A DNA stretch of 64,000 bases, taken from contig NZ_LXLV01000012.1 in NCBI RefSeq assembly GCF_001757995.1, positions 1 to 64,000 on the forward strand, in the 5' to 3' direction. Source of the DNA: Bacillus mycoides (GTDB lineage: Bacteria > Bacillota > Bacilli > Bacillales > Bacillaceae_G). Positions 39,956 to 49,120 of the stretch are shown here, in pieces. The position numbers and the translations under genes are program-made. Under the pieces are notes generated by a model. It was not told where the DNA came from. It did no database searches and was given only the letters and a program-made list of their open reading frames with translations. How positions within the stretch are numbered: the stretch's first letter is position 1; the number at the start of each line of letters is the position of its first letter.

Positions 39956-40534
39956 ATGATGAATAAAAAAGAAAAAATTGTCTATGCAGCTATTGAAGTA
40001 TTTCAGGAAAAGGGCGTTGAAAAAACGAAGATTTCTGATATCGTGAAATTGGCTGGCATTGCACAAGGAACTTTCTATTTATATTTTCCTTCTAAGTTAT
40101 CTGTTATGCCTGCAATAGCAGAAGTGATGGTTGAGAAGATGATACTTGCAGTGAAAGAAAAAGTACAGAACGATGCACCTTTTTCAAGTAAAGTTGAGCA
40201 AGTAATAGATGCAGTGTTTAACTTTATAGCTGAATATCGTGAAATACAAGCATTAATGTATGCTGGTCTTGCATCTACTGAACATATAAAAGAATGGGAA
40301 GCTGTGTATGAGCCTCTTTATATGTGGCTAAGCGAATTTTTAAGTAAGGCAAAAGAAGATGGTGAAATTCGTGATTCGGTTCACGCAGAAAGAACAGCCA
40401 AGTTATTTATCGCTCTTGTTGAATCAGCAGCGGAACAAGTTTATTTATATGATCATAAAGATGATGAGCAAGTCGAGCTACAAAAGGCAGAAGTACTAGA
40501 TTTTTTAACACATGCACTACATATAAAGAAATAA
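39956..40534 (+). CDS. TetR/AcrR-family repressor
   Basis: A 192-residue regulator with an N-terminal TetR helix-turn-helix (about 8-55; KTKISDIVKLAGIAQGTFYLYFPSKLSVM) and an all-helical ligand domain. The nearby 17-bp palindromes before the SMR operon, this gene and the MFS gene are the probable binding sites, making it a local repressor of two efflux systems induced by their substrates. ATG 39956 follows GAAAGGG. A repeat copy begins right at its stop codon. Confidence 0.88.
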   Translation: MMNKKEKIVYAAIEVFQEKGVEKTKISDIVKLAGIAQGTFYLYFPSKLSVMPAIAEVMVEKMILAVKEKVQNDAPFSSKVEQVIDAVFNFIAEYREIQALMYAGLASTEHIKEWEAVYEPLYMWLSEFLSKAKEDGEIRDSVHAERTAKLFIALVESAAEQVYLYDHKDDEQVELQKAEVLDFLTHALHIKK

Positions 40535-40597
40535 GTGAAACTTTAATCGGTAGGGGCATTCCCTGCTGATTATTAGCCCGCACTAATCGGGATAAAA
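40533..40597 (+). repeat. Interspersed structured repeat, copy 3 (short form)
   Basis: AAGTGAAACTTTAATCGGTA at the start and AATCGGGATAAAA at the end. The hairpin AATCGGTAGGG/CCCTGCTGATT keeps pairing through G-T pairs although both arms differ from copies 1 and 2. Abuts the tetR stop codon. Confidence 0.78.
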
Positions 40598-40646
40598 CAG
40601 TTAGGTGAACCTATCTTAAAAAGGTAGGTTCATTTCTATGAAAAAC

Positions 40647-40663
40647 TGAATGATAATCATTCA
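40647..40663 (+). promoter_or_regulatory. Operator upstream of the MFS efflux gene
   Basis: TGAATGATAATCATTCA, a perfect palindrome of the same TGANTGA-N3-TCANTCA form as the three sites near the SMR and tetR genes. It lies 150 bp before the MFS start, and repeat copy 4 sits between. Confidence 0.6.
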
Positions 40664-40691
40664 TCTTGTGCTTATGCATGTGTTGAAGGAT

Positions 40692-40755
40692 AGAGTGAAA
40701 CTTTAATGAGTGGGGGCATCTCCACTCATTATTAGCCCAAGAATAGCGGGATAAA
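40692..40755 (+). repeat. Interspersed structured repeat, copy 4 (short form)
   Basis: GAGTGAAACTTTAATGAGTG at the start and AATAGCGGGATAAA at the end. The hairpin is AATGAGTGG/CCACTCATT: relative to copies 1 and 2 a C-G pair has become G-C, a compensatory change. It lies in the leader of the MFS gene. Confidence 0.78.
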
Positions 40756-40812
40756 GAGAAAGTTTCTTGGGCATTATTTTTGAGAGGAACTTACGGGAAG
40801 AGGTGTTAAAAA

Positions 40813-42015
40813 GTGAAGAAACCGATAAAAGAACAAAAGATGGTATTGATCATTCTTTTGAGTAATATATTTATCGCTTTTTTAGGGATTGGGTTAATCA
40901 TTCCGGTTATGCCATCCTTTATGAATGATATGAATTTAACCGGAAAGACAATGGGCTATCTCGTTGCAGTGTTTGCAATGGCTCAGCTTATTACTTCACC
41001 AATTACAGGTCGTTGGGTCGATCTTTACGGTAGAAAGAAAATGATAATCATTGGATTATTTATTTTTGGTGTTTCAGAGCTTCTTTTTGGATTAGGAAAA
41101 GATGTGTGGATGCTTTATGTGGCGAGGGTGTTAGGCGGAATTAGTGCTGCGTTTATTATGCCGGGTGTTACGGCATATGTTGCTGATATTACATCTATTC
41201 AGGAACGTCCAAAGGCGATGGGATACTTATCTGCGGCTATTAGCACTGGATTTATTATAGGGCCTGGAATCGGTGGGTTTATTGCAGAATACGGTATACG
41301 TGTACCGTTCTTTGTGGCAGCAGTTATAGCCTTTATAGCATGTATTATTTCTATATTTATTTTGAAAGAGCCGTTAACGAAAGAACAAATTGCAGAGATT
41401 GCTGCTAATACGAAAGAATCAAGTTTTATTGGGGATTTAAAGAAATCATTACATCCAATGTATGCAATTGCATTTATTATTGTATTTGTACTCGCTTTCG
41501 GTTTATCGGCATATGAAACGGTGTTTAGCCTGTTCTCTGATCATAAATTTGGTTTCGCGCCGAAAGATATTGCTGCCATTATTACAATTAGCTCAATCTT
41601 TGGGGTAGTTGTGCAAGTATTTATGTTTGGAAAATTGGTAGACATGTTCGGTGAGAAAGTGTTAATTCAAATATGTTTAATTGTAGGTGCAGTGTTAGCA
41701 TTCGTCTCAACTGTAGTCTTTAATTATTGGATTGTACTTCTCGTTACTTGCTTTATTTTCTTAGCATTTGATTTACTTCGTCCAGCTTTAACGACGTTTT
41801 TATCAAAAGCAGCTGGAAAAGAGCAAGGATTCGTTGCTGGAATGAACTCAACGTATACGAGCTTAGGAAATATTGCAGGACCAGCGATGGGCGGGATATT
41901 ATTTGATATAAATATCCATTATCCATATGCTTTCTCAGGCTTTGTTTTAATAGTTGGTCTCGGCATTACATTTATGTGGAGAGAGAAGCAGTTAGCTGAA
42001 AGTTTCGCGAAGTAA
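40813..42015 (+). CDS. MFS drug:H+ antiporter
   Basis: A 400-residue transporter with twelve helices and MFS motif A GRWVDLYGRKKMIIIG in the helix 2-3 loop, plus motif C-like GYLSAAISTGFIIGPGIGGF in helix 5, the hallmark of drug exporters. Similar to tetracycline- or NorA-type pumps; the substrate is unproven. GTG start follows AAGAGGTG. A TetR-type operator upstream links it to the SMR pair. A strong terminator follows. Confidence 0.88.
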   Translation: MKKPIKEQKMVLIILLSNIFIAFLGIGLIIPVMPSFMNDMNLTGKTMGYLVAVFAMAQLITSPITGRWVDLYGRKKMIIIGLFIFGVSELLFGLGKDVWMLYVARVLGGISAAFIMPGVTAYVADITSIQERPKAMGYLSAAISTGFIIGPGIGGFIAEYGIRVPFFVAAVIAFIACIISIFILKEPLTKEQIAEIAANTKESSFIGDLKKSLHPMYAIAFIIVFVLAFGLSAYETVFSLFSDHKFGFAPKDIAAIITISSIFGVVVQVFMFGKLVDMFGEKVLIQICLIVGAVLAFVSTVVFNYWIVLLVTCFIFLAFDLLRPALTTFLSKAAGKEQGFVAGMNSTYTSLGNIAGPAMGGILFDINIHYPYAFSGFVLIVGLGITFMWREKQLAESFAK

Positions 42016-42016
42016 T

Positions 42017-42046
42017 AAAACCCCTTACCGTTGTAAGGGGTTTTTG
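42017..42046. terminator. Bidirectional terminator after the MFS gene
   Basis: AAAACCCCTTAC CGTT GTAAGGGGTTTTT: perfect 12-bp stem. Confidence 0.92.
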
Positions 42047-42048
42047 TT

Positions 42049-42387
42049 TTACAAACTTAATCCAAACCGCTTTAATTCAATAAATATCCCCTCTAATTGC
42101 TTTCCTTTATCCGTTAATGTGTACTCTACACGAGGCGGAACTTCTGGATATACTTTTCTCGTTATAATCCCTTGTGCTTCCAATTCTTTTAGGCGAAGTG
42201 ATAATGTTTTCGGACTAATACCGTCCATTGATTTTTGTAAATCACTAAAGCGTAATGTTCCTTCGATAAGAAGGTCACGGATAATTAAAAACGTCCACTT
42301 TGTACTAATTACGTCAAGAGTTTTAGCGATAGGACATGGAATACCAGGTAAACCTTTCGTTAATTCAACTGGATCTATATTGTTCAT
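42049..42387 (-). CDS. HxlR-family winged-helix regulator
   Basis: A 112-residue single-domain HxlR protein: CPIAKTLDVISTKWTFLIIRDL, the recognition helix in GISPKTLSLRLKELEAQGII and the wing VEYTLTDKGKQL. The N-terminal Cys in GIPCPIAK is the position used for redox or quinone sensing in YodB/HypR-type members. ATG 42387 follows GGAGGC; the ATG at 42402 lies before that site. It is divergent from a SnoaL-like lipoprotein and an MdaB-like oxidoreductase, its likely targets. Confidence 0.88.
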   Translation of the reverse strand: MNNIDPVELTKGLPGIPCPIAKTLDVISTKWTFLIIRDLLIEGTLRFSDLQKSMDGISPKTLSLRLKELEAQGIITRKVYPEVPPRVEYTLTDKGKQLEGIFIELKRFGLSL

Positions 42388-42557
42388 GGAACTAGCCTCC
42401 ATAAAAAAATTTTTAAATGAATTTGCTTTATAGTATCACAAAACTATCTTTTTGGTAACTATATGAAAAAAATATCACTACTTCCATAAAGGAAGTTAAT
42501 GCATATACAATAGCAATACGAAATACAAAGGGTTTGGATGAGGAGGAGGTGATTTCC

Positions 42558-43097
42558 ATGAGTATAAAAAAGTTGTTTGCGTTCCTTAGTTTTTTTGTCA
42601 TTTGTATTACGCTTGCAGCATGCGGCGTGGAACAAAAAACTGAAGTCCAGTTATTAAAAGAAATGCCACAGCCAAAAACAATGACAATTGATTCTTCATT
42701 AAGTAAAAAAGAAGCGACAGAAATGGTTCATGCAGCTCAGCGTTTTTATGCATTTTGGGATACAGGTAGGGAGGAACTTATTCCGCAGACTGTTACGGAA
42801 AATTTCTTCGATAATACATTGCCGAAAGGCCGTCCACAAGGTATTGAAGGATTAAAATTTGCGGCGCAAAACTTTCGTAAAGTAGTTCCAGACATACATT
42901 GTGAAGTTGAAGATTTATTAGTGGTTAGTGATAAAGTAACAGCTCGTCTTTCTTTTACAGGAACTCATAATGGTAAAAACATTCGTTTTTTTGCAATTGA
43001 TATTTTGCATGTGAAAGACGGAAAGGTAACGGAAGATTGGCATTTAGAAGATAATCTTACGCTGAAACAGCAACTTGGATTAATAGCTGAAGAGTAA
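42558..43097 (+). CDS. SnoaL-like lipoprotein
   Basis: A 179-residue lipoprotein: signal peptide with lipobox ITLAAC (Cys about residue 23) and a SnoaL/NTF2-like domain (about 60-175; FYAFWDTGREELIPQTVTENF, VTARLSFTGTHNG, DGKVTEDWHLEDNL). Anchored on the outer face of the membrane. Its ligand or reaction is unknown; the neighbouring flavin oxidoreductase and HxlR regulator suggest a response to quinones or other electrophiles. ATG 42558 is seven bases after GGAGGTGA. Confidence 0.83.
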   Translation: MSIKKLFAFLSFFVICITLAACGVEQKTEVQLLKEMPQPKTMTIDSSLSKKEATEMVHAAQRFYAFWDTGREELIPQTVTENFFDNTLPKGRPQGIEGLKFAAQNFRKVVPDIHCEVEDLLVVSDKVTARLSFTGTHNGKNIRFFAIDILHVKDGKVTEDWHLEDNLTLKQQLGLIAEE

Positions 43098-43116
43098 AAT
43101 AAGGGAGAGAAAAGTT

Positions 43117-43665
43117 ATGAAAAATATATTCATTATAAATGGGCATGAAAAATACGGTTCAAAGGAAGGAAGATTAAATAAAACGTTAGTTGATTATATG
43201 GTAACGGTATTAAGCGAGAATCATCATGTGAAAACAACAACGATTCAGGATGGCTACACTATTCAAGAAGAACAAGATAAGTTTTTATGGGCTGATGTTG
43301 TGATTTATCAAACACCAATTTACTGGTTTAGTGTGCCTGGATTATTTAAAACGTATATGGATGAAGTATATGAATATGGCTTGTTTTTTGAAGGTGCGAA
43401 TGAATACGGTACAGGTGGTTTATTAAGAGAGAAGCAGTATATGTTTTCTACAACTTGGAATGCACCTGAAAAAGCATTCGGAGATAAGACGAAGTTCTTT
43501 GAAGGAGAAAGTTTAGAGGCAGCGCTTAGTCATTTACATCGTGTGCAGAAGTTTCTCGGTATGAGTCCATTAAAGAGTTTTGCTTGTTATGATGTGGTGA
43601 AGAATCCGAATATTGAGCAGTATTTATTAAACTTGAAAAATCATTTGGATGAAGTAATTAAATAA
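43117..43665 (+). CDS. MdaB-like NAD(P)H:quinone oxidoreductase (flavodoxin-like fold)
   Basis: A 182-residue protein of the MdaB/YrkL branch: NGHEKYGSKEGRLNKTL binds the FMN/FAD phosphate, and QTPIYWFSVPGLFKTYMDEV is the family signature before the active site. It reduces quinones or similar electrophiles by two electrons. It follows the lipoprotein gene by 19 bp and shares its transcript. Start ATG follows GGGAGAG. Confidence 0.9.
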   Translation: MKNIFIINGHEKYGSKEGRLNKTLVDYMVTVLSENHHVKTTTIQDGYTIQEEQDKFLWADVVIYQTPIYWFSVPGLFKTYMDEVYEYGLFFEGANEYGTGGLLREKQYMFSTTWNAPEKAFGDKTKFFEGESLEAALSHLHRVQKFLGMSPLKSFACYDVVKNPNIEQYLLNLKNHLDEVIK

Positions 43666-43710
43666 TAGTTTGCATCCTTGTGCGTAAAAAGGTTCATCTT
43701 TAAAAATGTA

Positions 43711-43745
43711 AAAGAAGGTACTACTAAGAGTGTAGTACCTTCTCT
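43711..43745. terminator. Terminator between convergent genes
   Basis: AGAAGGTACTAC TAAGAGT GTAGTACCTTCT, a perfect 12-bp stem; the T run is better on the minus strand. Confidence 0.82.
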
Positions 43746-43808
43746 TGCATTCATAAAAATTGCTTAGTTTTTCTTAGCTTAAAGTTTTCATAAGTGAAAT
43801 CTAATATT

Positions 43809-44327
43809 TTATGAAATACGTTGAAAATCTTTACTCATACAGGACTGTTTTAGTTTTTTTGATTTTATCAAATATTTAATATCAGAGGTGTTATCATATG
43901 AAAGCTGAATATGATAATAGTTAATATACTCAAATAATGCAAAAACATAAACGAATAGGGCGAATGATAGCCCGCCCAAAGGTAATTGGGGATACCAAAT
44001 TAAAAAATCGATAATAAACATAATAAGTCCTGTGATAATCAATCCTATATTTATCTTTTTTAGCATTTTCAAATATTGAATAATCCTAATAGGTGTAACA
44101 GATGTTTTCTCTTTTTTTAGTCTTTTCCACTTTACGTACCAGTAAACAGTTCCTTGTAGTAAGAGAAACTCTAAAAGAAGAAATGAGACCCAAAAAGAGT
44201 ATAGGGAATATAAATGTAATGTAGGATAAGCATAATTAATTACGTAACTTGTAAAAATAAAAGTAATGACTGAAAATAACTCACCTGTGTATAGATACGA
44301 AAGCCTTTTTTCTAGGTTGCTTTTCAT
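43809..44327 (-). CDS. Four-helix membrane protein of unknown function
   Basis: A 172-residue integral membrane protein with four hydrophobic segments (about 13-33, 43-65, 90-110 and 115-135) and a basic, polar C-terminus of about 40 residues. No family recognised. ATG 44327 follows AAAAGGAGAAG. It starts 33 bp after the end of the broken sgrR-like gene and probably shares its transcript. Confidence 0.65.
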   Translation of the reverse strand: MKSNLEKRLSYLYTGELFSVITFIFTSYVINYAYPTLHLYSLYSFWVSFLLLEFLLLQGTVYWYVKWKRLKKEKTSVTPIRIIQYLKMLKKINIGLIITGLIMFIIDFLIWYPQLPLGGLSFALFVYVFALFEYINYYHIQLSYDNTSDIKYLIKSKKLKQSCMSKDFQRIS

Positions 44328-44359
44328 GGTTCTTCTCCTTTTATAAAAAATTTCACATT

Positions 44360-46099
44360 TTACTGCGGGGATGGCTGTATCCATAACTTCGCAAAATTTG
44401 CCCAACCGAATGAATCAATTGTCACGTTTTTTAAAGAAGAAGGATATGTTTTTCTTTTTAAAACGTGATAGTTAAATAAAATGATGCTTTCAGCTTGTAA
44501 AAACTCTTCAATTTCATACATGAGCTCATAACGTTTTTCTTTATTTTCTTCTAGTAAAAATGTATCTAGCAAACAATTAATTTGTTTTTCATAGTGCGGG
44601 TCCATGAACCGATTTACGAAGCAGCTTTTATTTTTAAATACATTTAAAAATGCAATTTCATGCTCGGTAGCAAACACTTCTCCCATTAAAATAATATCGG
44701 CGTGTTTATCGATAGAACGATCCATATAATCTGAAACGAGAAATGGGTGAAGTTCTACGTGCATTCCTAATTGTTCGCAACGTTCTTTTAGGAAGTCTGC
44801 GTCGTTTGCACTATCTTTAAATGCGAAGAAATAAATATGTATCGTTTCTCCATTATAGGTGCTCTTTTTCAAATACTCTTTCGCTTTTTCTAGAGAGTAA
44901 GACCTTTTGGGAGCTTGGCGGCTTCTTTCAGGGAAAAAGCTTGATGCAGCAATTGTTCGGCGCCCCTCTATGTTCCGAAGTATTGTTTCAACATCATATA
45001 TTTCTCTCCAAGCTTTACGAAAGTAAATATCGTGATGGGGACCGGTTTTCTTAAAGTTGAAGCCAGCATAAATGCAGCCTATTTCTTCTATTTGTATGTC
45101 GTGTCTTTCATTTTCCTCTTCATTTGGCAGTTCATAATCAGAATCTATTTTCACATGATCTGGAATACGCCAAAACTCAATACGGTCTAGTAACGCACGT
45201 TCTTTAAAATAATGGGTGAACGCTTCGAGTACGATATTATCTTCAGAGTAATGAGTAAGTTTGAAAGGCCCAGTACCTATGTAATGATAATTTTGGATAC
45301 TCGCATCATGCGGTAAAATTGCGAGTTGCATGGAACTTACATAATGTAAGAAAAATAAATTCGGTTTTGCTAAATGGAATCGTATTTGTAGTGGTGACGG
45401 TGTTTCAATTTAGACAATTTCCTGTGTTAACCATGCGTAAGGAGATTGAGCTTGCTGCAATCTTTCAAATGAAAATTGAACATCTTTAGAAGTTAAAAGA
45501 GTTTCGTTATGAAAATGTATATCTTTTCGTAAATAAAACGTCCACGTAAGTTGATCCTGACTTAATTCCCACGTATGAGCAATGTGCGGTTCCATTTTTT
45601 CTGTAATATCGTTATAAATGACTAATGTATCAAAAATTTGGCTAATAAGATGACCCTCTGTTGTTACAGCCGTAAAAGCCGGATCTAATGGGAATATCTT
45701 TCTTGATATAGGAATCTTTAATATGTCGTACATATCATTTGAAGGTTCGTATCCAAAATGATGATGTAGCTTATTTTCTATCTTTTTTTGAAGTGCAAGA
45801 GGAAGGGGCTCTTTTAAAAGAAGAAAGACATCTTTTAATTTTTCTTGGGCTAACAGTTCATCTGCATAGGATTCAATCGCTTCTACTAAACTATGTACAA
45901 ATATAATTTCTGTTTTATTCCCGCGGCCTCGCCCTGGCGTCCACTTAATGAATTGTTCCTCGCTCATTTTCTTTAATAAAATCTTCACGTTTTTCGTACT
46001 GCAATATAAAACATCCGCTAATTCTTGTAAGCTATTTCGTATATGCTGTTGGTCTTGTGCATGTAATCTTAGTCTAATGTAATAGTCCATAATCTTCAT
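44360..46099 (-). pseudogene. SgrR-like transcriptional regulator interrupted by one in-frame stop
   Basis: One reading frame of 579 sense-codon positions is split only by TAA at 45410-45412 (codon 230). Before it: an SgrR-type DNA-binding domain (about 1-115; LADVLYCSTKNVKILLKKM, WTPGRGRGNKTEI) and the start of an SBP_bac_5 solute-binding domain. After it, in the same frame, IETPSPLQIRFHLAKPNLFF continues that domain to the end. The upstream fragment keeps the DNA-binding part, while the second fragment would need re-initiation. The divergent MFS gene at 46206 matches the sgrR/setA layout of enterobacteria. A real nonsense mutation is likely; sequencing error is possible. Confidence 0.87.
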
Positions 46100-46205
46100 A
46101 CGTATACACTTCCTTCTTTATAAAAGGGGAAACTCTTTAGAATATTCTAACCTTTTTCTTCCTCTTTTTCAAAGTAAAATGAATAAGCATAAGGAGGGGG
46201 AAACA

Positions 46206-47468
46206 ATGGGTTTTTGGAGTATGCATCGAAATATAAAAATTAGAATTATAACTTCGTTTTTAACACGTACTGTGTCCACGATGATTTTTCCATTTATGGC
46301 GATTTATTTTTCAATAAAGTTAGGTAGTGCGATTGCTGGTGCTCTACTACTAATTAATGTAATAGCTGCATTAGTAATTGGTTTATACGGTGGATATGTT
46401 GGAGATCGGCTCGGTCGTAAAAAGGTGATGATTATCGGCCAAAGTATACAAGTCGTTTCAATTGCTTGTATGGGAATTGCGAACTCAGATTATGTAGATT
46501 CACCGTGGCTAACATTTGTATTTATGCTAGTGAACAGCTTAGGATCTGGACTTATGAATCCAGCGACAGAGGCGATGTTAATCGATGTGAGTACACCTGA
46601 AAATCGAAAAGTGATGTACAGCATTAACTACTGGGCGATTAATTTATCAATTGCAATTGGAGTGATATTTGGCGGATTACTATTTGAGAACTATAGGTTA
46701 CAATTGTTTATCGTATTAACGGCTGTGGCGATTATTACTTTATATGTGATGGCTGTATATATGGAAGAAGTGTATGTGGCAAGAAAAACAGTAGAGAAGA
46801 AAAATGTATTAAAAGATATGGCAGATAGTTATAAAGTTGTGATGAAAGATAGAGCGTTTTTAATTTTTTGTTTAGCGAGTATATGTACATTATCGTTAGA
46901 ATTTCAAATTAATAATTATTTAGGGGTGCGTTTACAAAAGGAATTTGAAACAATACACTTTTTCTTCGGTAATGGTTTTACGTTTGATTTAACAGGTCTA
47001 AGAATGCTGAGCTGGATATCGGCAGAGAATACAATTTTAGTTGTTTTATGTTCGGCGCTTATTATTAAGATGTTAAAGCGTTTCAACGATTTGAAAATCT
47101 TATATGTGGGTTTATTTATTTACACAATTGGATTTACAATACTCGGAACGAGCAATAGCTTATGGATTTTATTAATTGCGGGGATTTTCCAAACTGTAGG
47201 AGAGATGATGTATGTACCGGTTCGTCAATCTATAATGGCGGATATGGTGCCAAATGACGCGCGAGGTTCTTATATGGCGATTAACGGAATGGTTTTTCAA
47301 GTGGCGAAAATGAATGGTACATTAGGTGTTATGTTAGGTTCATTTATTGCATCTTGGGGCATGAGTGCTCTATATTTTATCGTTGGTATGAGCAGTATTT
47401 TATTATTTATGAAGGCAATTGGAAAAGAGAAGTATCAAGATGAACGAAACGTTTCTCGTATTGGATAA
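46206..47468 (+). CDS. MFS transporter, divergent from the sgrR-like gene
   Basis: A 420-residue major facilitator with twelve helices and motif A GGYVGDRLGRKKVMIIG. Between helices 6 and 8 lies an insert (about 225-270; YLGVRLQKEFETIHFFFGNG) found in a subset of Gram-positive MFS proteins. ATG 46206 follows AAGGAGGGGG; the ATG at 46179 lies upstream of that site. Neighbouring an SgrR-type regulator suggests a sugar or sugar-phosphate-stress exporter such as SetA, but sequence alone does not give the substrate. Confidence 0.85.
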   Translation: MGFWSMHRNIKIRIITSFLTRTVSTMIFPFMAIYFSIKLGSAIAGALLLINVIAALVIGLYGGYVGDRLGRKKVMIIGQSIQVVSIACMGIANSDYVDSPWLTFVFMLVNSLGSGLMNPATEAMLIDVSTPENRKVMYSINYWAINLSIAIGVIFGGLLFENYRLQLFIVLTAVAIITLYVMAVYMEEVYVARKTVEKKNVLKDMADSYKVVMKDRAFLIFCLASICTLSLEFQINNYLGVRLQKEFETIHFFFGNGFTFDLTGLRMLSWISAENTILVVLCSALIIKMLKRFNDLKILYVGLFIYTIGFTILGTSNSLWILLIAGIFQTVGEMMYVPVRQSIMADMVPNDARGSYMAINGMVFQVAKMNGTLGVMLGSFIASWGMSALYFIVGMSSILLFMKAIGKEKYQDERNVSRIG

Positions 47469-47475
47469 AACCATA

Positions 47476-47514
47476 TGAAAAGCGAACCAGTCACACTGGG
47501 ACTCGCTTTTTACA
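47476..47514 (+). terminator. Terminator of the MFS gene
   Basis: GAAAAGCGA...CGCTTTTT with an inner CCAGT/ACTGG stem at about 47478-47513. Confidence 0.72.
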
Positions 47515-47519
47515 TAGTT

Positions 47520-47723
47520 TTAAAACGGATCAACTTCGGCTAAGTCAGGATTGGCGTTAGGATTCGTTAATAAATGTTTTAGTTCACCCACTTCTGAGAG
47601 AGCGACGAGAATATAACCACTAATGAGGACGATGAGTCCGATGACTCGTAATGTTTGCAATTTAATGTCACGGCTATTTTCTTCTGAGTGGTTTTGGGGC
47701 GTTGCAGGCGGATTGTTGTTCAT
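47520..47723 (-). CDS. Small single-helix membrane protein of unknown function
   Basis: A 67-residue protein: polar Asn/Pro-rich N-terminus, one membrane helix (VIGLIVLISGYILVALSEV) and an acidic tail ending AEVDPF. ATG 47723 follows TAGGAGC. No family recognised. Lies alone between MFS and EcsB-like genes. Confidence 0.65.
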   Translation of the reverse strand: MNNNPPATPQNHSEENSRDIKLQTLRVIGLIVLISGYILVALSEVGELKHLLTNPNANPDLAEVDPF

Positions 47724-47847
47724 AATAGAGCTCCTATCTTTTTTATTTATATGTGCGAAATCATTATTAACGTATGGATAGGAATTGTATAGTCATTTTC
47801 ACTATATGAGAAATGCCTATGAAAAGTGATTATAAATTTTAGGACGA

Positions 47848-47878
47848 GAAAAGAGGCCGTTATGTGCAGCCTCTTTTT
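47848..47878 (-). terminator. Terminator of the EcsB-like gene
   Basis: AAAAGAGGC CGTTATGTGCA GCCTCTTTTT: 9-bp stem next to the minus-strand stop at 47881. Confidence 0.82.
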
Positions 47879-47880
47879 CG

Positions 47881-49080
47881 TTAAAACGAGGAAATTCGTT
47901 TCTTTGTTTTTGGTACAATAATAAACTTTATCCAAAGTACGCCGATTACCATAATAATCAAAGCATGTAGTAATTGTCCTGTAGCAACGAGTATAACAGT
48001 TGAAAAAACAATTAATTGAATGCTTATTAATGTGAGAATTAAGCTGAGAAATTGCTTCATTCTTTCTTCAGTATCAATCGGATATAATGCTACAATAATT
48101 TTTCCCGAAAAATATTTCCACAGAGAACGAAGTTGCATAGAAATCATATATAGGACGATGTAAGCAGTAGCGCCTTTTACATATAGATTCGGTACGAAAT
48201 ATATGATACAGGAACCGATTAACCCTAAGCGAATATATATACCGAAATAATCATTCCCACGTAAAAACGATAGCGTATGTAAATAGAAGAAAGTAGCTTG
48301 TTTTTTATGTAGTAAAGGTTCGATCCAATTTGTAAGCCATTTTCTGCCGTTTACTTGTTTTTTTAGCTGCGGAACATCAGTGAAGATGCTAGCGAATTGA
48401 TAAAAGCGTATGTCCATTTTTTCTTCTTGGTCGATTACGTATTCCCACGGTATTCGTTTTGTAGGTTGTTTCTTCGTGTATAGAAGCAGGAAAGCAAGAA
48501 GTAAGAGTAGTCCGCCTAATACAATCACATTTGCAGTATAAAACAGCATGTAAATGATCAGGGCGTTACAAGCAATACGAATGATAAACCATACGCTTTT
48601 TTCATAACTATCACGCCACATCCAATGTATGTACATGTTCCACGCTTTCGTAATCATTAAAACGATAAAGATTGTACATAAAAAAGGTACGGTTAATTGT
48701 AATGATTGCATGGCAAGCGGTACGATAATAAGGAACGTAAATACAAGCGGGAAAAGCTGAATGATGTAATTATATAAAAGAGATTTTTTAAAATAAGATG
48801 TTAATTTTTCTTCTAGTGCTAGTAAATAGACAGCGTCCGGTTTTTGCATAAATGTGCGAATGGGGCATCTCGTTATAATGAATGTTAGTACGATTGTAAT
48901 AAGTAATAAAGATATTCCTTTAGAAGGATCAGTTTTAAGAAACTTTGCGTAATAATATGCACCTACACATGAGACGAAGATGAAACTATATAGCAAACCG
49001 TTAATCATACGTGCAAAGTATGTGATGGCATTTTGAATATGTTGTTGAAAGCGAGAGCTCCATAGTGATTCGATTGACAT
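47881..49080 (-). CDS. EcsB-family ABC transporter membrane subunit, without adjacent EcsA
   Basis: A 399-residue protein with about ten helices matching EcsB: RCPIRTFMQKPDAVYLLALE, a cytoplasmic loop with WLTNWIEPLLHKKQATFFYLHTLSFLRGNDYFG and a hydrophobic C-terminal half. EcsB normally works with the ATPase EcsA and affects secretion and intramembrane proteolysis. No ATPase gene is adjacent here, so this is either a second, unpaired paralogue or uses EcsA from elsewhere. ATG 49080 follows AGAGGTG. Confidence 0.8.
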   Translation of the reverse strand: MSIESLWSSRFQQHIQNAITYFARMINGLLYSFIFVSCVGAYYYAKFLKTDPSKGISLLLITIVLTFIITRCPIRTFMQKPDAVYLLALEEKLTSYFKKSLLYNYIIQLFPLVFTFLIIVPLAMQSLQLTVPFLCTIFIVLMITKAWNMYIHWMWRDSYEKSVWFIIRIACNALIIYMLFYTANVIVLGGLLLLLAFLLLYTKKQPTKRIPWEYVIDQEEKMDIRFYQFASIFTDVPQLKKQVNGRKWLTNWIEPLLHKKQATFFYLHTLSFLRGNDYFGIYIRLGLIGSCIIYFVPNLYVKGATAYIVLYMISMQLRSLWKYFSGKIIVALYPIDTEERMKQFLSLILTLISIQLIVFSTVILVATGQLLHALIIMVIGVLWIKFIIVPKTKKRISSF

Positions 49081-49120
49081 GTTTTTCACCTCTTTTTTCT
49101 ATTATATATGTTTTATTAAG

